DNA from: Streptococcus sp. 'caviae'
Lineage (GTDB): Bacteria > Bacillota > Bacilli > Lactobacillales > Streptococcaceae
DNA length: 64,000 bases
Assembly (NCBI RefSeq): GCF_001937065.1
Contig: NZ_MOWR01000002.1
Span: forward strand, 1-64,000
Direction of reading: 5' to 3'
Shown here: positions 1-8,586 of the stretch, in pieces
How the letters are laid out: each line of letters begins with the position of its first letter
How positions within the stretch are numbered: the first letter of the stretch is position 1
Notes under the pieces: generated by a model
The model's input: the letters and a program-made list of their open reading frames with translations, nothing else
What the model was told of the DNA's origin: nothing
Databases searched by the model: none
Made by a program: the position numbers and the translations under genes

Positions 1-8
1 ATTCAGCA

Positions 9-125
9 GTTAAGTGACGATAGCCTAGGAGAGACACCTGTACCCATGCCGAACACAGCCGTTAAGCCCTAGCACGCCTGAAGTAGTTGGGGGTTGCCCC
101 CTGTGAGATAGGGTAGTCGCTTAGC
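9..125 (+). rRNA. rrf: 5S ribosomal RNA
   Basis: The sequence matches the streptococcal 5S rRNA pattern. It contains the conserved stretch around ccatgccgaacacag, and the 5' end (gttaagtgac) pairs with the 3' end (gtcgcttagc), with a few G-U pairs. It is the last rRNA of an operon whose 16S and 23S genes lie before the window, and the tRNA cluster follows 4 nt later. Ends are set from the terminal helix and may be off by a few bases. Confidence 0.95.
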
Positions 126-129
126 AATA

Positions 130-202
130 GGGAGTTTAGCTCAGCTGGGAGAGCATCTGCCTTACAAGCAGAGGGTCAGCGGTTCGATCCCGTTAACTCC
201 CA
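130..202 (+). tRNA. tRNA-Val (TAC)
   Basis: Complete cloverleaf of 73 nt. The acceptor arms gggagtt/aactccc pair fully, the anticodon loop reads TAC, and the T-arm contains ggttcgatcc. CCA is not encoded. It is the first tRNA after 5S rRNA and is separated from the next tRNA by an unusually long spacer of 116 nt. Confidence 0.97.
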
Positions 203-249
203 TACAAGATGTTACTAAGGACGTTAAGAAATCCGTATGAAAATAGGGG

Positions 250-290
250 TCTGACAAGAAATCCTGATTTCTTAGTCAGAGCATCTTTTT
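250..290 (+). terminator. hairpin with T-tract inside the tRNA cluster
   Basis: In the spacer between tRNA-Val and tRNA-Asp, tctgac-aagaaat pairs with atttctt-(a)-gtcaga around a 4-nt loop, giving a 13-bp stem with one bulge. The sequence gcatcttttt follows. It resembles a weak terminator or an RNase processing hairpin. Function is inferred from structure only. Confidence 0.4.
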
Positions 291-318
291 CACTAGGATT
301 TTAGTCCGAGTACAAATA

Positions 319-391
319 GGTCCCGTGGTGTAGCGGTTATCACGTCGCCCTGTCACGGCGAAGATCGCGGGTTCAATTCCCGTCGGGACCG
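319..391 (+). tRNA. tRNA-Asp (GTC)
   Basis: 73-nt cloverleaf with acceptor arms ggtcccg/cgggacc, anticodon GTC between gtcgc and gcgaa-type arm sequences, and T-loop ggttcaattcc. CCA is not encoded. It is the second member of the tRNA array behind the rRNA operon. Confidence 0.96.
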
Positions 392-400
392 TAAAAGGAG

Positions 401-473
401 GACTCGTTAGCTCAGTTGGTAGAGCATTTGACTTTTAATCAAAGGGTCACTGGTTCGAGCCCAGTACGGGTCA
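401..473 (+). tRNA. tRNA-Lys (TTT)
   Basis: 73-nt cloverleaf with acceptor arms gactcgt/acgggtc (G-U pair allowed) and anticodon TTT in the loop of the tttga/tcaaa helix. The D-arm agctcagttggtagagc is typical. It lies 9 nt after tRNA-Asp. Confidence 0.96.
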
Positions 474-481
474 TAGCGCAT

Positions 482-563
482 GCGGGTGTGGCGGAATTGG
501 CAGACGCACCAGATTTAGGATCTGGCGCTTGAGGGCGTGGGGGTTCAAGTCCCTTCACCCGCA
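482..563 (+). tRNA. tRNA-Leu (TAG)
   Basis: An 82-nt class II tRNA with a long variable arm. Acceptor arms gcgggtg/cacccgc pair fully, and the anticodon TAG sits in the loop of the ccaga/tctgg helix. It lies 8 nt after tRNA-Lys. Confidence 0.97.
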
Positions 564-573
564 TAGAGGATAA

Positions 574-646
574 GCCGGCTTAGCTCAGTTGGTAGAGCAT
601 CTGATTTGTAATCAGAGGGTCGCGTGTTCAAGTCATGTAGCCGGCA
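574..646 (+). tRNA. tRNA-Thr (TGT)
   Basis: 73-nt cloverleaf with acceptor arms gccggct/agccggc, anticodon TGT between ctgat and atcag, and T-arm gtgttcaagtcat. It is followed by a 53-nt spacer before tRNA-Ile. A second tRNA-Thr with anticodon GGT lies at 8375-8445 on the other strand. Confidence 0.96.
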
Positions 647-699
647 TTGTATCTGTTTAGTCAGTACAATATTTTATTTGATTTTATATTGAGTGCTTT

Positions 700-773
700 G
701 GGCGCGTAGCTCAGCTGGTTAGAGCACACGCCTGATAAGCGTGAGGTCGGTGGTTCGAGTCCACTCGTGCCCA
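700..773 (+). tRNA. tRNA-Ile (GAT)
   Basis: 74-nt cloverleaf with acceptor arms gggcgcg/cgtgccc (one G-U pair), anticodon GAT between acgcc and gcgt, and T-arm ggttcgagtcc. CCA is not encoded. Confidence 0.96.
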
Positions 774-780
774 TAGGAAT

Positions 781-852
781 GGTCCGTTGGTCAAGGGGTT
801 AAGACACCGCCTTTTCACGGCGGTAACACGGGTTCGAATCCCGTACGGACTA
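781..852 (+). tRNA. tRNA-Glu (TTC)
   Basis: 72-nt cloverleaf with acceptor arms ggtccgt/acggact (terminal G-U pair) and anticodon TTC in the loop of the ccgcc/ggcgg helix. It is the last tRNA of the array, and a terminator follows almost at once. Confidence 0.96.
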
Positions 853-856
853 TTGT

Positions 857-881
857 GAATCTATTGATTAGATTCTTTTTT
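857..881 (+). terminator. terminator of the rRNA/tRNA array
   Basis: gaatcta pairs with tagattc around a short loop and is followed by six T. It lies 4 nt after tRNA-Glu. A second, longer hairpin follows at 920-948, so the array ends in two tandem terminators. Confidence 0.7.
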
Positions 882-917
882 AATACAGCTGCATTTTTAT
901 TATCATTTTAAATAGCT

Positions 918-950
918 TCAATACTCGTGATCCATGCTCACGGGTATTTT
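918..950 (+). terminator. second terminator behind the tRNA array
   Basis: aatactcgtga pairs with tcacgggtatt around a 7-nt loop and is followed by a T-rich run. It is consistent with back-up termination of the highly expressed rRNA/tRNA transcript. Confidence 0.75.
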
Positions 951-1297
951 TTATTTTGCAAAGACTTTATCCGTTATTGTTAAAGACTGATACAAGCAGC
1001 AGAATTCTTTGTATTTGCAACTTTTCATACAGGGGCTGCGTGTGTTTATTTAATAGTGCATCTGTCCATGATACGTGAGTACAGATGTGCTCCAGAAGGT
1101 ATTGAAAGCCTTGTAAGCATTTAAATTTTAAAAAAAGCCAGTCAAAAACCTCAGTCATAGGCGCGCAGATAAGTCTTCTGTATTCAGGATAGCAGAAAAA
1201 TCAGTGTATAATATCGTATAAGAAAAAAGCATGACACGGGCATGACTCCTCTAACGAATTCATGTCAGTATCATACTTTTAACTGTTTAAACACCCC
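951..1297. other. intergenic stretch without a convincing gene
   Basis: About 350 bases between the tRNA terminators and the DUF960 gene. The only open frame is a minus-strand 63-codon frame (967-1158) with no Shine-Dalgarno sequence and no recognised family. A tataat-like sequence occurs near 1205. I see no RNA gene or repeat here. Confidence 0.5.
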
Positions 1298-1618
1298 TTA
1301 GAGATTGGTGTCCAGCTCATGCGGCAGCAGAATCGTTTCTCTGCCGTTGTTGTCAACTATTTGGACGATTTCCGGATAAAAAGGATCATATTTAGCCGCA
1401 TAATCAGACACGATAACTGTCTGACTGTATTTATCATAGTATTTGAAGCTCAGCTGGCCGTGATTGTTGAGCAGCCGAAAAGTTAATATATCATCCAGTG
1501 TGAAGACATCTTTTAGATTATTATCAAGAATTTCCCAGAAAACATCAATCAATTCTGGCGGCAGGCTGGTAACAACTCCAAAGCTTGCATACCGCCCTTT
1601 TGTATTTGCAAATGCCAT
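1298..1618 (-). CDS. DUF960 family protein
   Basis: Encodes 106 residues beginning MAFANTKGRYASFG. The start at 1618 is chosen over an upstream in-frame ATG because an aaggaggc Shine-Dalgarno sequence lies just before it, and because the family starts with this sequence. DUF960 proteins are small cytoplasmic proteins of Firmicutes with no established function. The central part (VVTSLPPELIDVFWEILD) is the recognisable family core. No membrane segment or catalytic motif is visible. It lies downstream of the Ntdp gene on the same strand, with a hairpin between the two, so it may have its own promoter. Confidence 0.85.
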   Translation of the reverse strand: MAFANTKGRYASFGVVTSLPPELIDVFWEILDNNLKDVFTLDDILTFRLLNNHGQLSFKYYDKYSQTVIVSDYAAKYDPFYPEIVQIVDNNGRETILLPHELDTNL

Positions 1619-1651
1619 AATATGAAGCCTCCTTTGCGGTTCTATAAAAAG

Positions 1652-1684
1652 AAAGCACCTTGCAGTGCTTAGTGCTTTTTTTGA
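1652..1684 (-). terminator. terminator between Ntdp gene and DUF960 gene
   Basis: aaagcac and gtgcttt form a stem around a 13-nt loop, with T-tracts on both strands (caaaaaaag on one side, ctttttat on the other). It lies immediately after the stop of the minus-strand gene at 1690 and can work in both directions. Confidence 0.7.
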
Positions 1685-1689
1685 CAACC

Positions 1690-2223
1690 TTAACGATTCT
1701 TAAGTTCAAGATAACGTTTGTACCAAATATTGATATAGGATTGTGAAAAAGGTCCCTTACCATTGTTAATCCAATCAACTAAAATTTTAACATTTTCCTT
1801 TAAAATATAGTCAATATCGGCAGAATAGCCCATTTTTTGTTTGTGTGTCTCATATTCATCAACGTCCAGAAGTTTTTTTTCACCATCGGCAAAAACTTTA
1901 ACATCTAAATCGTAATCGATATACTTTAATGCCTCCTGGTCCAATACATGGGGACTGGCCAGGTTGCAGTAGTAAGAAACGCCATTATCTCGGATCATTG
2001 CAATGATATTAAACCAAAATTTTTTATGAAAATAAACAATAGCCGGTTCACGGGTTACCCAGCGCCTGCCGTCGCTTTCAGTGACGAGGGTATGATCATT
2101 CACGCCAATAACAGCATTTTCTGTTGTTTTTAGTACCATAGTGTCGCGCCAAGTTCGGTGCAAACTACCATCATGCTTATAACTTTGAATTGTAATAAAG
2201 TCGCCTTCCTTAGGTAATTTCAT
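1690..2223 (-). CDS. DUF402 nucleoside tri-/diphosphate phosphatase (Ntdp family)
   Basis: Encodes 177 residues of the DUF402/UPF0374 family. Characterised members (for example staphylococcal Ntdp) hydrolyse nucleoside tri- and diphosphates in a metal-dependent way. The family signature is visible: [21 protein letters not shown] N-terminus (here [16 protein letters not shown]), [19 protein letters not shown], and the acidic metal-ligand region around CNLASP and DYDLDVKVF. Length is normal for the family. The start follows a gtaagg sequence. No partner genes are linked, and its role is probably general nucleotide housekeeping in the cytoplasm. Confidence 0.88.
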   Translation of the reverse strand: MKLPKEGDFITIQSYKHDGSLHRTWRDTMVLKTTENAVIGVNDHTLVTESDGRRWVTREPAIVYFHKKFWFNIIAMIRDNGVSYYCNLASPHVLDQEALKYIDYDLDVKVFADGEKKLLDVDEYETHKQKMGYSADIDYILKENVKILVDWINNGKGPFSQSYINIWYKRYLELKNR

Positions 2224-2307
2224 TGCCTTACCAACTTCCTACAATTAAGTTTGTCTTTTACAGTTTATCATAATTTTTTGAAAAAATCACTCTTTCTGTC
2301 GTGAAGT

Positions 2308-3084
2308 TTACAAATACTCGCGAAGCGCGCTTTTAATCTGATCAAAGTCAAATCCTTTTCTGGCCAAACTCTGTGTCAGGCGCTGCTTGAGTTCGTAACC
2401 ATCATATTTTTTACTGTACTTGCGGTACTGCTTATCCAGTTCTTTGTAAATCAGTTCCTCTTCATTTTCAGAAAAGTCTTCCAACTGGAATTCGTCTATG
2501 GCTGCCTTAGCTTCTTGGTAAGAAAAACCTTTATTTGTTAATGCCTGACTGAGCTTGTCCCGCAAGGCTCTTTGAGGAAGCTTGCCCTGGTATCTTTTTA
2601 AGATTTTTTCAGCCGTTTTTCTGCAAACAGTTGAAAAATCCGTGTTTTCCAAAGCAGAATCAATAAGTTTCCGATCAATCCCCTTTTGCAAAAGCTTTTG
2701 TTTCAGCACATAAGCTCCCTTGTCACCGGAATTAAGGTTTTGCTGAAGAACGGTTTTGGTGTATTGCAGGTCGTCGATCCACTTCTCTTTTTCAAGTTCC
2801 TTAATGACTTTTGCAATAATATCTTTATCAATGTCATGCTTTGTCAAATAGTCTCTAATTTCTTTTTCTGTGCGCTGTTTAAAAGACAGATAATAGAGAG
2901 CCAGATTTTTACCGTAAGAAAACTGGGCAAAAGCTTTGATTTGCTCCAGATCGTTTGATGTGATGTCTTTATCTTTGCTCAGCATGAAATGAACAATGGT
3001 ATCTTCTGTGACATAGACTTTATCTCTTTCGTCAATTTCAAGCAGATAGAGTCTTTTTTTCTTTTCAATTTTGGTAATTTTCAT
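2308..3084 (-). CDS. recX: RecX recombination regulator
   Basis: Encodes 258 residues, the long RecX form usual in streptococci, made of repeated three-helix modules (for example [62 protein letters not shown]). RecX binds RecA filaments and limits recombinase activity in the cytoplasm. It is divergent from rlmCD, with only 35 bp between the two ATGs. Its promoter is visible on the minus strand as an extended -10 (TGC TATAAT, 3099-3091) with 6 nt to the ATG. There is no Shine-Dalgarno sequence, so the mRNA is probably leaderless. Confidence 0.95.
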   Translation of the reverse strand: MKITKIEKKKRLYLLEIDERDKVYVTEDTIVHFMLSKDKDITSNDLEQIKAFAQFSYGKNLALYYLSFKQRTEKEIRDYLTKHDIDKDIIAKVIKELEKEKWIDDLQYTKTVLQQNLNSGDKGAYVLKQKLLQKGIDRKLIDSALENTDFSTVCRKTAEKILKRYQGKLPQRALRDKLSQALTNKGFSYQEAKAAIDEFQLEDFSENEEELIYKELDKQYRKYSKKYDGYELKQRLTQSLARKGFDFDQIKSALREYL

Positions 3085-3119
3085 GCCTTTATTATAGCAG
3101 AAAATGATAAAATAGTAGT
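3085..3119. promoter_or_regulatory. overlapping divergent promoters of recX and rlmCD
   Basis: The 35-bp gap holds two extended -10 elements pointing outward: TGC-TATAAT on the minus strand (3099-3091) for recX and TGA-TAAAAT on the plus strand (3105-3113) for rlmCD. Each ends exactly 6 nt before its ATG, which places the expected +1 on the A of the start codon in both directions. Neither gene has a ribosome binding site. Confidence 0.75.
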
Positions 3120-4487
3120 ATGAATTTACGTATGAAACAAAAGATTCCCTTGAAGATCAAGAGAATGGGAATTAACGGCGAAGGAATTGGCTTTTATAAG
3201 AGAACCTTGGTTTTTGTGCCGGGTGCCTTAAAGGGTGAGGATGTTTTTTGTCAGGTAACCCGTGTCAAAGCTAATTTTGCAGAGGCTAGGCTGCTTGTTA
3301 TCAATAAAAAGTCGAAATTCCGCATCAAACCTCAATGTCCAATCTATGAGGAATGCGGCGGCTGTCAGATCATGCACTTGCGCTATGATAAGCAATTAGA
3401 TTTTAAAGAAGATTTGCTCAGGCAGGCTTTGAAAAAATTTAAGCCGCAGGGCTATGAAATTTATGATATCCGGCCGACGATTGGGATGGATGAACCCAAG
3501 CATTACCGGGCAAAGCTGCAGTTTCAAACGCGCAGATTTGGCGGTGTGACTAAGGCCGGTCTCTTCCAGGAGGGGAGCCACCATTTAGTTGATATCAAAG
3601 ATTGCTTGGTGCAGGATGAGCTGACGCAAAGCATTGTCAATCACGTCTGCCAGCTCTTGGATAAGTACAGCATTCCTATCTATGATGAACGCCGAAATGC
3701 CGGCATTAGAACCATTATGGTTCGAAAGGCACAGGCGACAGGACAGGTTCAGCTGATTTTTGTAAGCAGCAAGGAAGTCAATCTGGTGCCTGTTATCCGT
3801 GAGCTGACCGCAGATTTTTCAGAGATTAAGACCGTTGCGGTTAATTTTAATGCAAGCAAGTCCAGCAGTATTTATGGTGACAGGACAGAAATTCTTTGGG
3901 GGGCAGATACTATAGCTGAGAAAGTTTTGGATTATTCTTTTTCTCTGTCACCGCGCGCCTTCTATCAGCTCAATCCCAGACAAACGCAGGTTCTTTACAG
4001 CCAAGCGGTCAAAGCACTTGATGTCCATGAGAATGATGAGGTGATTGATGCCTATTGCGGGGTTGGTACCATCGGTTTTGCTTTTGCAGACAAAGTGAAA
4101 TCAGTAAGAGGCATGGATATTATTCCTGAGGCTATTGCTGATGCTAAAGAAAATGCCAGACGTATGGGATATACCAATACGCATTACGAAACAGGCAAAG
4201 CAGAAGACATTATTCCTCAATGGTATAAAGAAGGCTATCGGGCAACAGCGCTTGTTGTTGATCCGCCGCGGACAGGGCTGGATGACAAACTGTTAAAAAC
4301 AATCTGCCGTTATCAGCCCGAAAAAATGGTTTATGTCTCCTGCAATGTCTCCACACTGGCCAGAGACCTAGTCAAGCTGACTAAGAGCTATGACGTTGTC
4401 TACATTCAATCCGTTGATATGTTTCCGCACACAGCAAGGACCGAAGCTGTGGTGAAACTAGTCAAACGTCAGAAAGATTTATCGTAA
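3120..4487 (+). CDS. rlmCD: 23S rRNA (uracil-C5)-methyltransferase RlmCD
   Basis: Encodes 455 residues of the RumA/RlmD family, which transfers a methyl group from S-adenosylmethionine to uracils of 23S rRNA. The Gram-positive enzyme RlmCD modifies U747 and U1939. Visible features are an N-terminal TRAM-like segment (about 8-60), the iron-sulphur cysteine cluster C73/C79/C82 with a further Cys near 200, the SAM-binding loop [11 protein letters not shown] (about 310), and the catalytic region VDPPRTG plus [10 protein letters not shown] with the nucleophilic cysteine. The first ATG has no ribosome binding site but fits a leaderless transcript. ATG 3132 (MKQKIPLK) is the alternative start. Confidence 0.95.
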   Translation: MNLRMKQKIPLKIKRMGINGEGIGFYKRTLVFVPGALKGEDVFCQVTRVKANFAEARLLVINKKSKFRIKPQCPIYEECGGCQIMHLRYDKQLDFKEDLLRQALKKFKPQGYEIYDIRPTIGMDEPKHYRAKLQFQTRRFGGVTKAGLFQEGSHHLVDIKDCLVQDELTQSIVNHVCQLLDKYSIPIYDERRNAGIRTIMVRKAQATGQVQLIFVSSKEVNLVPVIRELTADFSEIKTVAVNFNASKSSSIYGDRTEILWGADTIAEKVLDYSFSLSPRAFYQLNPRQTQVLYSQAVKALDVHENDEVIDAYCGVGTIGFAFADKVKSVRGMDIIPEAIADAKENARRMGYTNTHYETGKAEDIIPQWYKEGYRATALVVDPPRTGLDDKLLKTICRYQPEKMVYVSCNVSTLARDLVKLTKSYDVVYIQSVDMFPHTARTEAVVKLVKRQKDLS

Positions 4488-4497
4488 AGGGGAAAAG

Positions 4498-4959
4498 ATG
4501 ACATCATCAATTACGTTAGTTTATATTAGTCTGAGCGGCAATACACACAGTTTTGTTAAACGCTTAAAAGCTTATTTGGAATCAAAGACAGTTCTGCCAA
4601 TCAAGACTGTTAATGTTAAGGATTTGGTTAAAGAGCAAAAAGATTTTTTTGCCATGACAGATTACTTTGTGGCTTTTCTGCCGACCTATCTTGAAGGCGG
4701 CAACGGTCTGGACAGCGGCGATGTGGAAATATTGACAACACCGCTGCGGGATTTTATTGCTTTTGCTGATAATTATCGCTATTGTTATGGCGTTGTCGGC
4801 TCCGGCAATAAGAATTTCAATAATCAATACTGTCTGACAGCTAAGCAGTATTCTGAAACATTTGGTTTTCCCATGCTGGATGATTTTGAACTGCGCGGTC
4901 TAACCGATGATGTCGAACGTATTGGTGAGAAGATTTTGAAACTGTATGCGGCAGAATAA
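4498..4959 (+). CDS. nrdI: NrdI, flavodoxin-like activator of ribonucleotide reductase
   Basis: Encodes 153 residues with the NrdI FMN-binding pattern: [13 protein letters not shown] near the N-terminus, PTYLEGG in the middle and [12 protein letters not shown] near residue 104. NrdI donates an oxidant for assembly of the manganese-tyrosyl radical cofactor of class Ib ribonucleotide reductase (NrdF). It follows rlmCD by 10 nt with an aaagggg ribosome binding site and is probably co-transcribed. No nrdE, nrdF or nrdH gene is nearby, so here it is an orphan copy. A terminator follows. Confidence 0.9.
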   Translation: MTSSITLVYISLSGNTHSFVKRLKAYLESKTVLPIKTVNVKDLVKEQKDFFAMTDYFVAFLPTYLEGGNGLDSGDVEILTTPLRDFIAFADNYRYCYGVVGSGNKNFNNQYCLTAKQYSETFGFPMLDDFELRGLTDDVERIGEKILKLYAAE

Positions 4960-4964
4960 ATGTT

Positions 4965-5002
4965 CAAATCAGAAGGAGAAACGTTTCTCTTTCTGATTTT
5001 TA
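4965..5002 (+). terminator. terminator after nrdI
   Basis: aaatcagaaggagaaac pairs with gtttctctttctgattt and is followed by a short T run, directly behind the nrdI stop codon. Confidence 0.8.
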
Positions 5003-5065
5003 GTGTGGTAACATTTTCTTTTTAAGCCGTCTAAAGCGAGTAAGTATAACAAAGAAAAAGCGCCA

Positions 5066-5136
5066 TATCAACGCTTTCAAAATAATTATTTCAGTCTTTG
5101 TATTCGCTTATAAAAAATAATTTTTTGATGTATAAT
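5066..5136 (+). promoter_or_regulatory. promoter region of the flavin reductase operon with cre-like site
   Basis: A -10 box tataat lies at 5131-5136 ahead of a strong Shine-Dalgarno sequence (aggagg). No good -35 box is visible. At 5066-5079 the minus strand reads tgaaagcgttgata, which matches the CcpA operator consensus TGWAANCGNTNWCA at all but one position. Catabolite control of the following genes is inferred, not shown. Confidence 0.55.
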
Positions 5137-5170
5137 AGAGGCGAGATATTGTTTACAGGAGGTCTTTTGT

Positions 5171-5773
5171 ATGAATTTAGTTGGTATTGTCGGAACCAAT
5201 TCTGATCGGTCAACCAATCGAAAATTATTAAAATTCATGGCTGAGCACTTTGCGGACAAGGCTTATATTGAAGTGCTTGAAATCAAAGATTTACTAGCTT
5301 TCAACGAGCCGGAAGATAAGACGGCTCCGGCAAGTGTGGCAGCCTTTTCGGAAAAGATTGCTGCCGCTGATGGGGTTATTATTGCAACGCCCGAGTATGA
5401 TCATACCATCCCGGCACCGCTGGCCAGTGCTTTGGAATGGATTGCCTACACCAGCCGTGCTCTCATTAACAAACCGACCATGATTGTCGGCTGTTCGCTG
5501 GGAGCTCTTGGAACATCTCGTGCCCAAGCACATTTGCGCCAGATTTTGGATGCACCGGAATTAAAAGCGCGTGTTATGCCGGGAAGCGAATTTTTCCTCG
5601 GCCATTCGGAACAAGTCTTGGACGATGACGGGAACCTCAATCATCCTGAGAAAGTGACAGAACTGGAAGACCATTTTGCAGAATTTCAAGACTTTGTGAC
5701 CATCACACAGGAAATCGTCAAACAGGCTGATACAGACCGCAAGAGAGCATTCGCTTGGGAAGTGGGTGAATAA
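5171..5773 (+). CDS. NAD(P)H-dependent FMN reductase (flavodoxin-like fold)
   Basis: Encodes 200 residues of the FMN_red family: [20 protein letters not shown] forms the phosphate-binding start and [21 protein letters not shown] the second flavin-contact motif. Family members pass hydride from NAD(P)H to bound or free FMN in the cytoplasm. The following gene begins with a paralogous copy of this whole protein (shared IVGTN, IIATPE-x-x-[22 protein letters not shown] and VMPGSEF), so the pair arose by duplication. The start is supported by aggaggtctttt-type spacing. It is probably an electron-input partner of the downstream reductase. Confidence 0.88.
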   Translation: MNLVGIVGTNSDRSTNRKLLKFMAEHFADKAYIEVLEIKDLLAFNEPEDKTAPASVAAFSEKIAAADGVIIATPEYDHTIPAPLASALEWIAYTSRALINKPTMIVGCSLGALGTSRAQAHLRQILDAPELKARVMPGSEFFLGHSEQVLDDDGNLNHPEKVTELEDHFAEFQDFVTITQEIVKQADTDRKRAFAWEVGE

Positions 5774-5774
5774 A

Positions 5775-8189
5775 ATGAAATTAGTTGCTATTGTCGGAAC
5801 CAATGCCAAGAAATCCTACAACCGCCTGCTGCTGCAGTTCATGCAGAAGCACTTTGCCAAAAAGGCAGCTATTGACATCATGGAAATCACGGATGTTCCC
5901 ATGTTCAATGAAACAGATGACCAGACCAATTCACCGATTATTCAAGATTTCAACAGCAAAATCAGTGAAGCCGATGGGGTCATCATTGCCACACCCGAGC
6001 ACAACCATACGATTCCATCCAGTCTAAACAGCCTTTTGGAATGGCTGTCTTTCAACCTGCATCCTCTTGATGGCAAGCCTGTGATGATTGTCGGAGCGTC
6101 CTATGATGTGCAAGGGTCATCCAGAGCTCAGCTGCACTTGCGCCAGATCCTTGATGCTCCGGGTGTCAATGCGACTGTTATGCCGGGCAGTGAATTCTTG
6201 CTTGGCTGTGCCCATCAAGCCTTTGATGACAATGGGGACTTGAAAGATGAAGGGACAGTGGATTTTCTGGACAGCTGTTTTTGGCGCTTCCTGCGCTTTG
6301 TGGCTGTAGCTAATCAGCTGAATCTGCCGGAGGAAGTTCACTTTGAACCGGGAACCTACCAGGTAACGACAGAAGGTCATAATGGCAAACTGCCAATGGC
6401 GGTTACCCTCTCCGAGGAAAAAATTGAGACCATTGATATTGACTCATCGGGAGAAACGTCTGGTATTTCCGATATTGTCTTCACCCGTATTCCTAATGAA
6501 ATCATTGAAGGGCAGACGCTGAATGTCGATGCTGTTTCGGGTGCTTCGGTGACCAGCAACGGTGTACTTGATGGGGTTGCCCGTGCGGTGAAAATGGCCG
6601 GTGCCAATCCGGATGTTTTGCGCAAGCGTCCCAAGGCGCCATCAGCTCTGGACCATGAAGATAAGACCTATCACACAGATGTGGTTGTCGTAGGCGGAGG
6701 CGGCGCTGGTTTAGCAGCGGCAGCGACTGTTCTTCAGCAAGGTAAGACAGTAATCGTTGCTGAGAAATTCCCGGCACTTGGCGGCAATACGGTTCGTGCC
6801 GGCGGCCCAATCAATGCGCCTTGGCCTGAGTGGCAAAACAGCTTTGCGGCTCATCCTGGTGAAGCTCAGAATCTGCAAAATCTTCATGATACTGATGAAA
6901 CTGATATTGATCCAGAATATCTGGAAGATTTCCGTGCCTTAAAGCTAGAGCTGGAAAGCTATCTCAAAGACCCAAGCTATCTTTTTGATTCAAAATTACT
7001 CTACCGCATTCAAACCTATCTTGGCGGTAAGCGGACAGACCTGCAAGGCCATGAAATCCACGGCAGCTATGACCTTGTCAAAATTTTAACGGAGCGGGCA
7101 CTTGAATCTGTTAAGTGGCTGGAAGATGTTGGGGTTGACTTTGACCGCTCTGAAGTTACCATGCCGGTTGGTGCCCTCTGGCGCCGCGGTCACAAGCCAA
7201 AGATGCCAATGGGCTATGCCTATATCTCTGTACTGGATAAATATGTGCGTGACAAGGGCGGAACAATTTTGACAGATACCCCCGTCAAAGAATTAATCGT
7301 GGAAGACGGCAGTGTGCGCGGTGTTATTGCTGCTGGGCGCAACGGTCAAAAAATTACGATTCATGCTAAGGCAGTCGTCCTGACTTCCGGCGGTTTTGGG
7401 GCTAATACCAAGATGCTGCAGAAGTACAACACTTATTGGACAGAAATTGATGATGATATTAAGACATCTAACTCACCGGCAATTACAGGGGATGGCATTA
7501 TCCTTGGGCAAAGTGTCGGAGCCGATCTTGTTGGTATGGGCTTTACTCAGATGATGCCTGTATCAGACCCGGAAACAGGAGCCCTCTTCTCAGGCCTTCA
7601 GGTGCCGCCGGCAAACTTTATCATGGTGAATAAGGAAGGCAAACGTTTTGTGGATGAGTACGGCAGCCGTGATAAATTGTCACAAGCTGCGATTGATAAC
7701 GGCGGTCTCTTCTACCTGATTGCCGATGATAATATCAAAAAAACAGCTTACAATACCAGTGATGAGAAGATTGAAGCGCAGGTCGCAGCCGGCACGCTCT
7801 ACCGGGCTGATACCTTGGAAGAATTGGCAGAACAAATTGGTGTGGATCCAAAGGTTTTGGTTGAAACCATTACAAATTATAACAGCTATGTCGATGCCGG
7901 GTTCGATCCTGAATTTAATAAAGGCAGCTTCGATCTTAAGTGTGAAAAAGCGCCGTTCTATGCAACGCCTCGCAAGCCGGCAGTTCACCACACCATGGGC
8001 GGTCTGAAGATTGATACTGCAGCGCATGTTATTAATGAAAGCGGTCAAGTCATCAAGGGACTCTTTGCGGCAGGCGAAGTCGCTGGCGGCCTCCATGCAG
8101 GCAACCGTCTGGGCGGTAATTCACTGACGGATATCTTTACTTTTGGCCGTATCGCAGCCGACACTGCCATTGAAGAATGCGTCAATTAA
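5775..8189 (+). CDS. three-domain soluble flavoprotein reductase (FMN_red + FMN_bind + FAD_binding_2), fumarate-reductase type
   Basis: Encodes 804 residues. Residues 1-190 are an FMN reductase domain like the preceding gene. About 200-285 is an FMN_bind domain whose motif DAVSGASVT (252-260) is the known site for covalent FMN attachment at the final Thr. From about 303 there is a FAD-binding dehydrogenase domain with [21 protein letters not shown] places Arg632 at the position of the fumarate-reductase proton donor, and the end has NRLGGNS. There is no signal peptide, so it should be cytoplasmic and could reduce fumarate or a similar enoate with NAD(P)H. Start ATG 5775 is 1 nt after the previous stop. 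An in-frame GTG at 5766 is less likely. The exact substrate is unknown. Confidence 0.88.
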   Translation: MKLVAIVGTNAKKSYNRLLLQFMQKHFAKKAAIDIMEITDVPMFNETDDQTNSPIIQDFNSKISEADGVIIATPEHNHTIPSSLNSLLEWLSFNLHPLDGKPVMIVGASYDVQGSSRAQLHLRQILDAPGVNATVMPGSEFLLGCAHQAFDDNGDLKDEGTVDFLDSCFWRFLRFVAVANQLNLPEEVHFEPGTYQVTTEGHNGKLPMAVTLSEEKIETIDIDSSGETSGISDIVFTRIPNEIIEGQTLNVDAVSGASVTSNGVLDGVARAVKMAGANPDVLRKRPKAPSALDHEDKTYHTDVVVVGGGGAGLAAAATVLQQGKTVIVAEKFPALGGNTVRAGGPINAPWPEWQNSFAAHPGEAQNLQNLHDTDETDIDPEYLEDFRALKLELESYLKDPSYLFDSKLLYRIQTYLGGKRTDLQGHEIHGSYDLVKILTERALESVKWLEDVGVDFDRSEVTMPVGALWRRGHKPKMPMGYAYISVLDKYVRDKGGTILTDTPVKELIVEDGSVRGVIAAGRNGQKITIHAKAVVLTSGGFGANTKMLQKYNTYWTEIDDDIKTSNSPAITGDGIILGQSVGADLVGMGFTQMMPVSDPETGALFSGLQVPPANFIMVNKEGKRFVDEYGSRDKLSQAAIDNGGLFYLIADDNIKKTAYNTSDEKIEAQVAAGTLYRADTLEELAEQIGVDPKVLVETITNYNSYVDAGFDPEFNKGSFDLKCEKAPFYATPRKPAVHHTMGGLKIDTAAHVINESGQVIKGLFAAGEVAGGLHAGNRLGGNSLTDIFTFGRIAADTAIEECVN

Positions 8190-8239
8190 ACTAATAAACT
8201 TCCTGTTATGTTGAGATGTAAAATCTCTGAAAAGATAAA

Positions 8240-8289
8240 AAGCGCGTGGGACAGACAGCACTTATGGCGGTCTGTCCCGCTTCTTTTTT
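8240..8289 (+). terminator. terminator with tgggacagac arms
   Basis: gcgtgggacagac pairs with gtctgtcccgc across a 13-nt loop, followed by ttctttttt. The same tgggacagac arm recurs in a hairpin at 35998-36055, so it is a repeated terminator-type element of this genome. Confidence 0.85.
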
Positions 8290-8332
8290 CATGTGTAAGG
8301 CACAGCTGCTTTTAGCTATTGCCCAAAAGAAT

Positions 8333-8367
8333 CAAAAAAGCCGGCCTAAGTCTTCTTAGGCTGGCTG
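8333..8367 (-). terminator. terminator of tRNA-Thr (GGT)
   Basis: On the minus strand agccagcctaag pairs with cttaggccggct around a 4-nt loop and is followed by six T. It lies just downstream of the minus-strand tRNA. Confidence 0.8.
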
Positions 8368-8374
8368 ACTTTCA

Positions 8375-8445
8375 TGCCACCACCGAGAATCGAACTCGGA
8401 ACGGAGCATTACCATTGCTCTATTATACCATTTAACTATAGCGGC
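8375..8445 (-). tRNA. tRNA-Thr (GGT)
   Basis: 71-nt cloverleaf on the minus strand. Acceptor arms gccgcta/tggtggc pair (with G-U pairs), the anticodon helix is gagca/tgctc with loop atggtaa giving anticodon GGT, and the T-arm is ccgag-ttcgatt-ctcgg. The D-arm is short and weak, as in other 71-nt tRNAs. It is a single gene with its own terminator, lying between convergent transcription units. Confidence 0.88.
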
Positions 8446-8554
8446 GACTTTTATATAATACTATAAAATATAAAAGAATGCAAGCATGAAAGAAAAAAAT
8501 AGCTGCTCTTCTTTCCCGTGAAGAGTCTCCCTTTTATTTTTGAAAGGAAAGAGT

Positions 8555-8560
8555 TATAAT
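8555..8560 (+). promoter_or_regulatory. -10 box of the NAD(P)-binding protein gene
   Basis: tataat at 8555-8560 lies 26 nt before the ATG at 8587, and a clear aaggaga ribosome binding site follows at 8574-8580. The -35 region is T-rich without a clear consensus. Confidence 0.55.
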
Positions 8561-8586
8561 ATAGGAAATTTCCAAGGAGAAAAAGT

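Noticed and set aside
967..1158. Minus-strand open frame of 63 codons behind the tRNA terminators
   Set aside because: No ribosome binding site before the ATG, no recognisable family and composition like the surrounding non-coding DNA.
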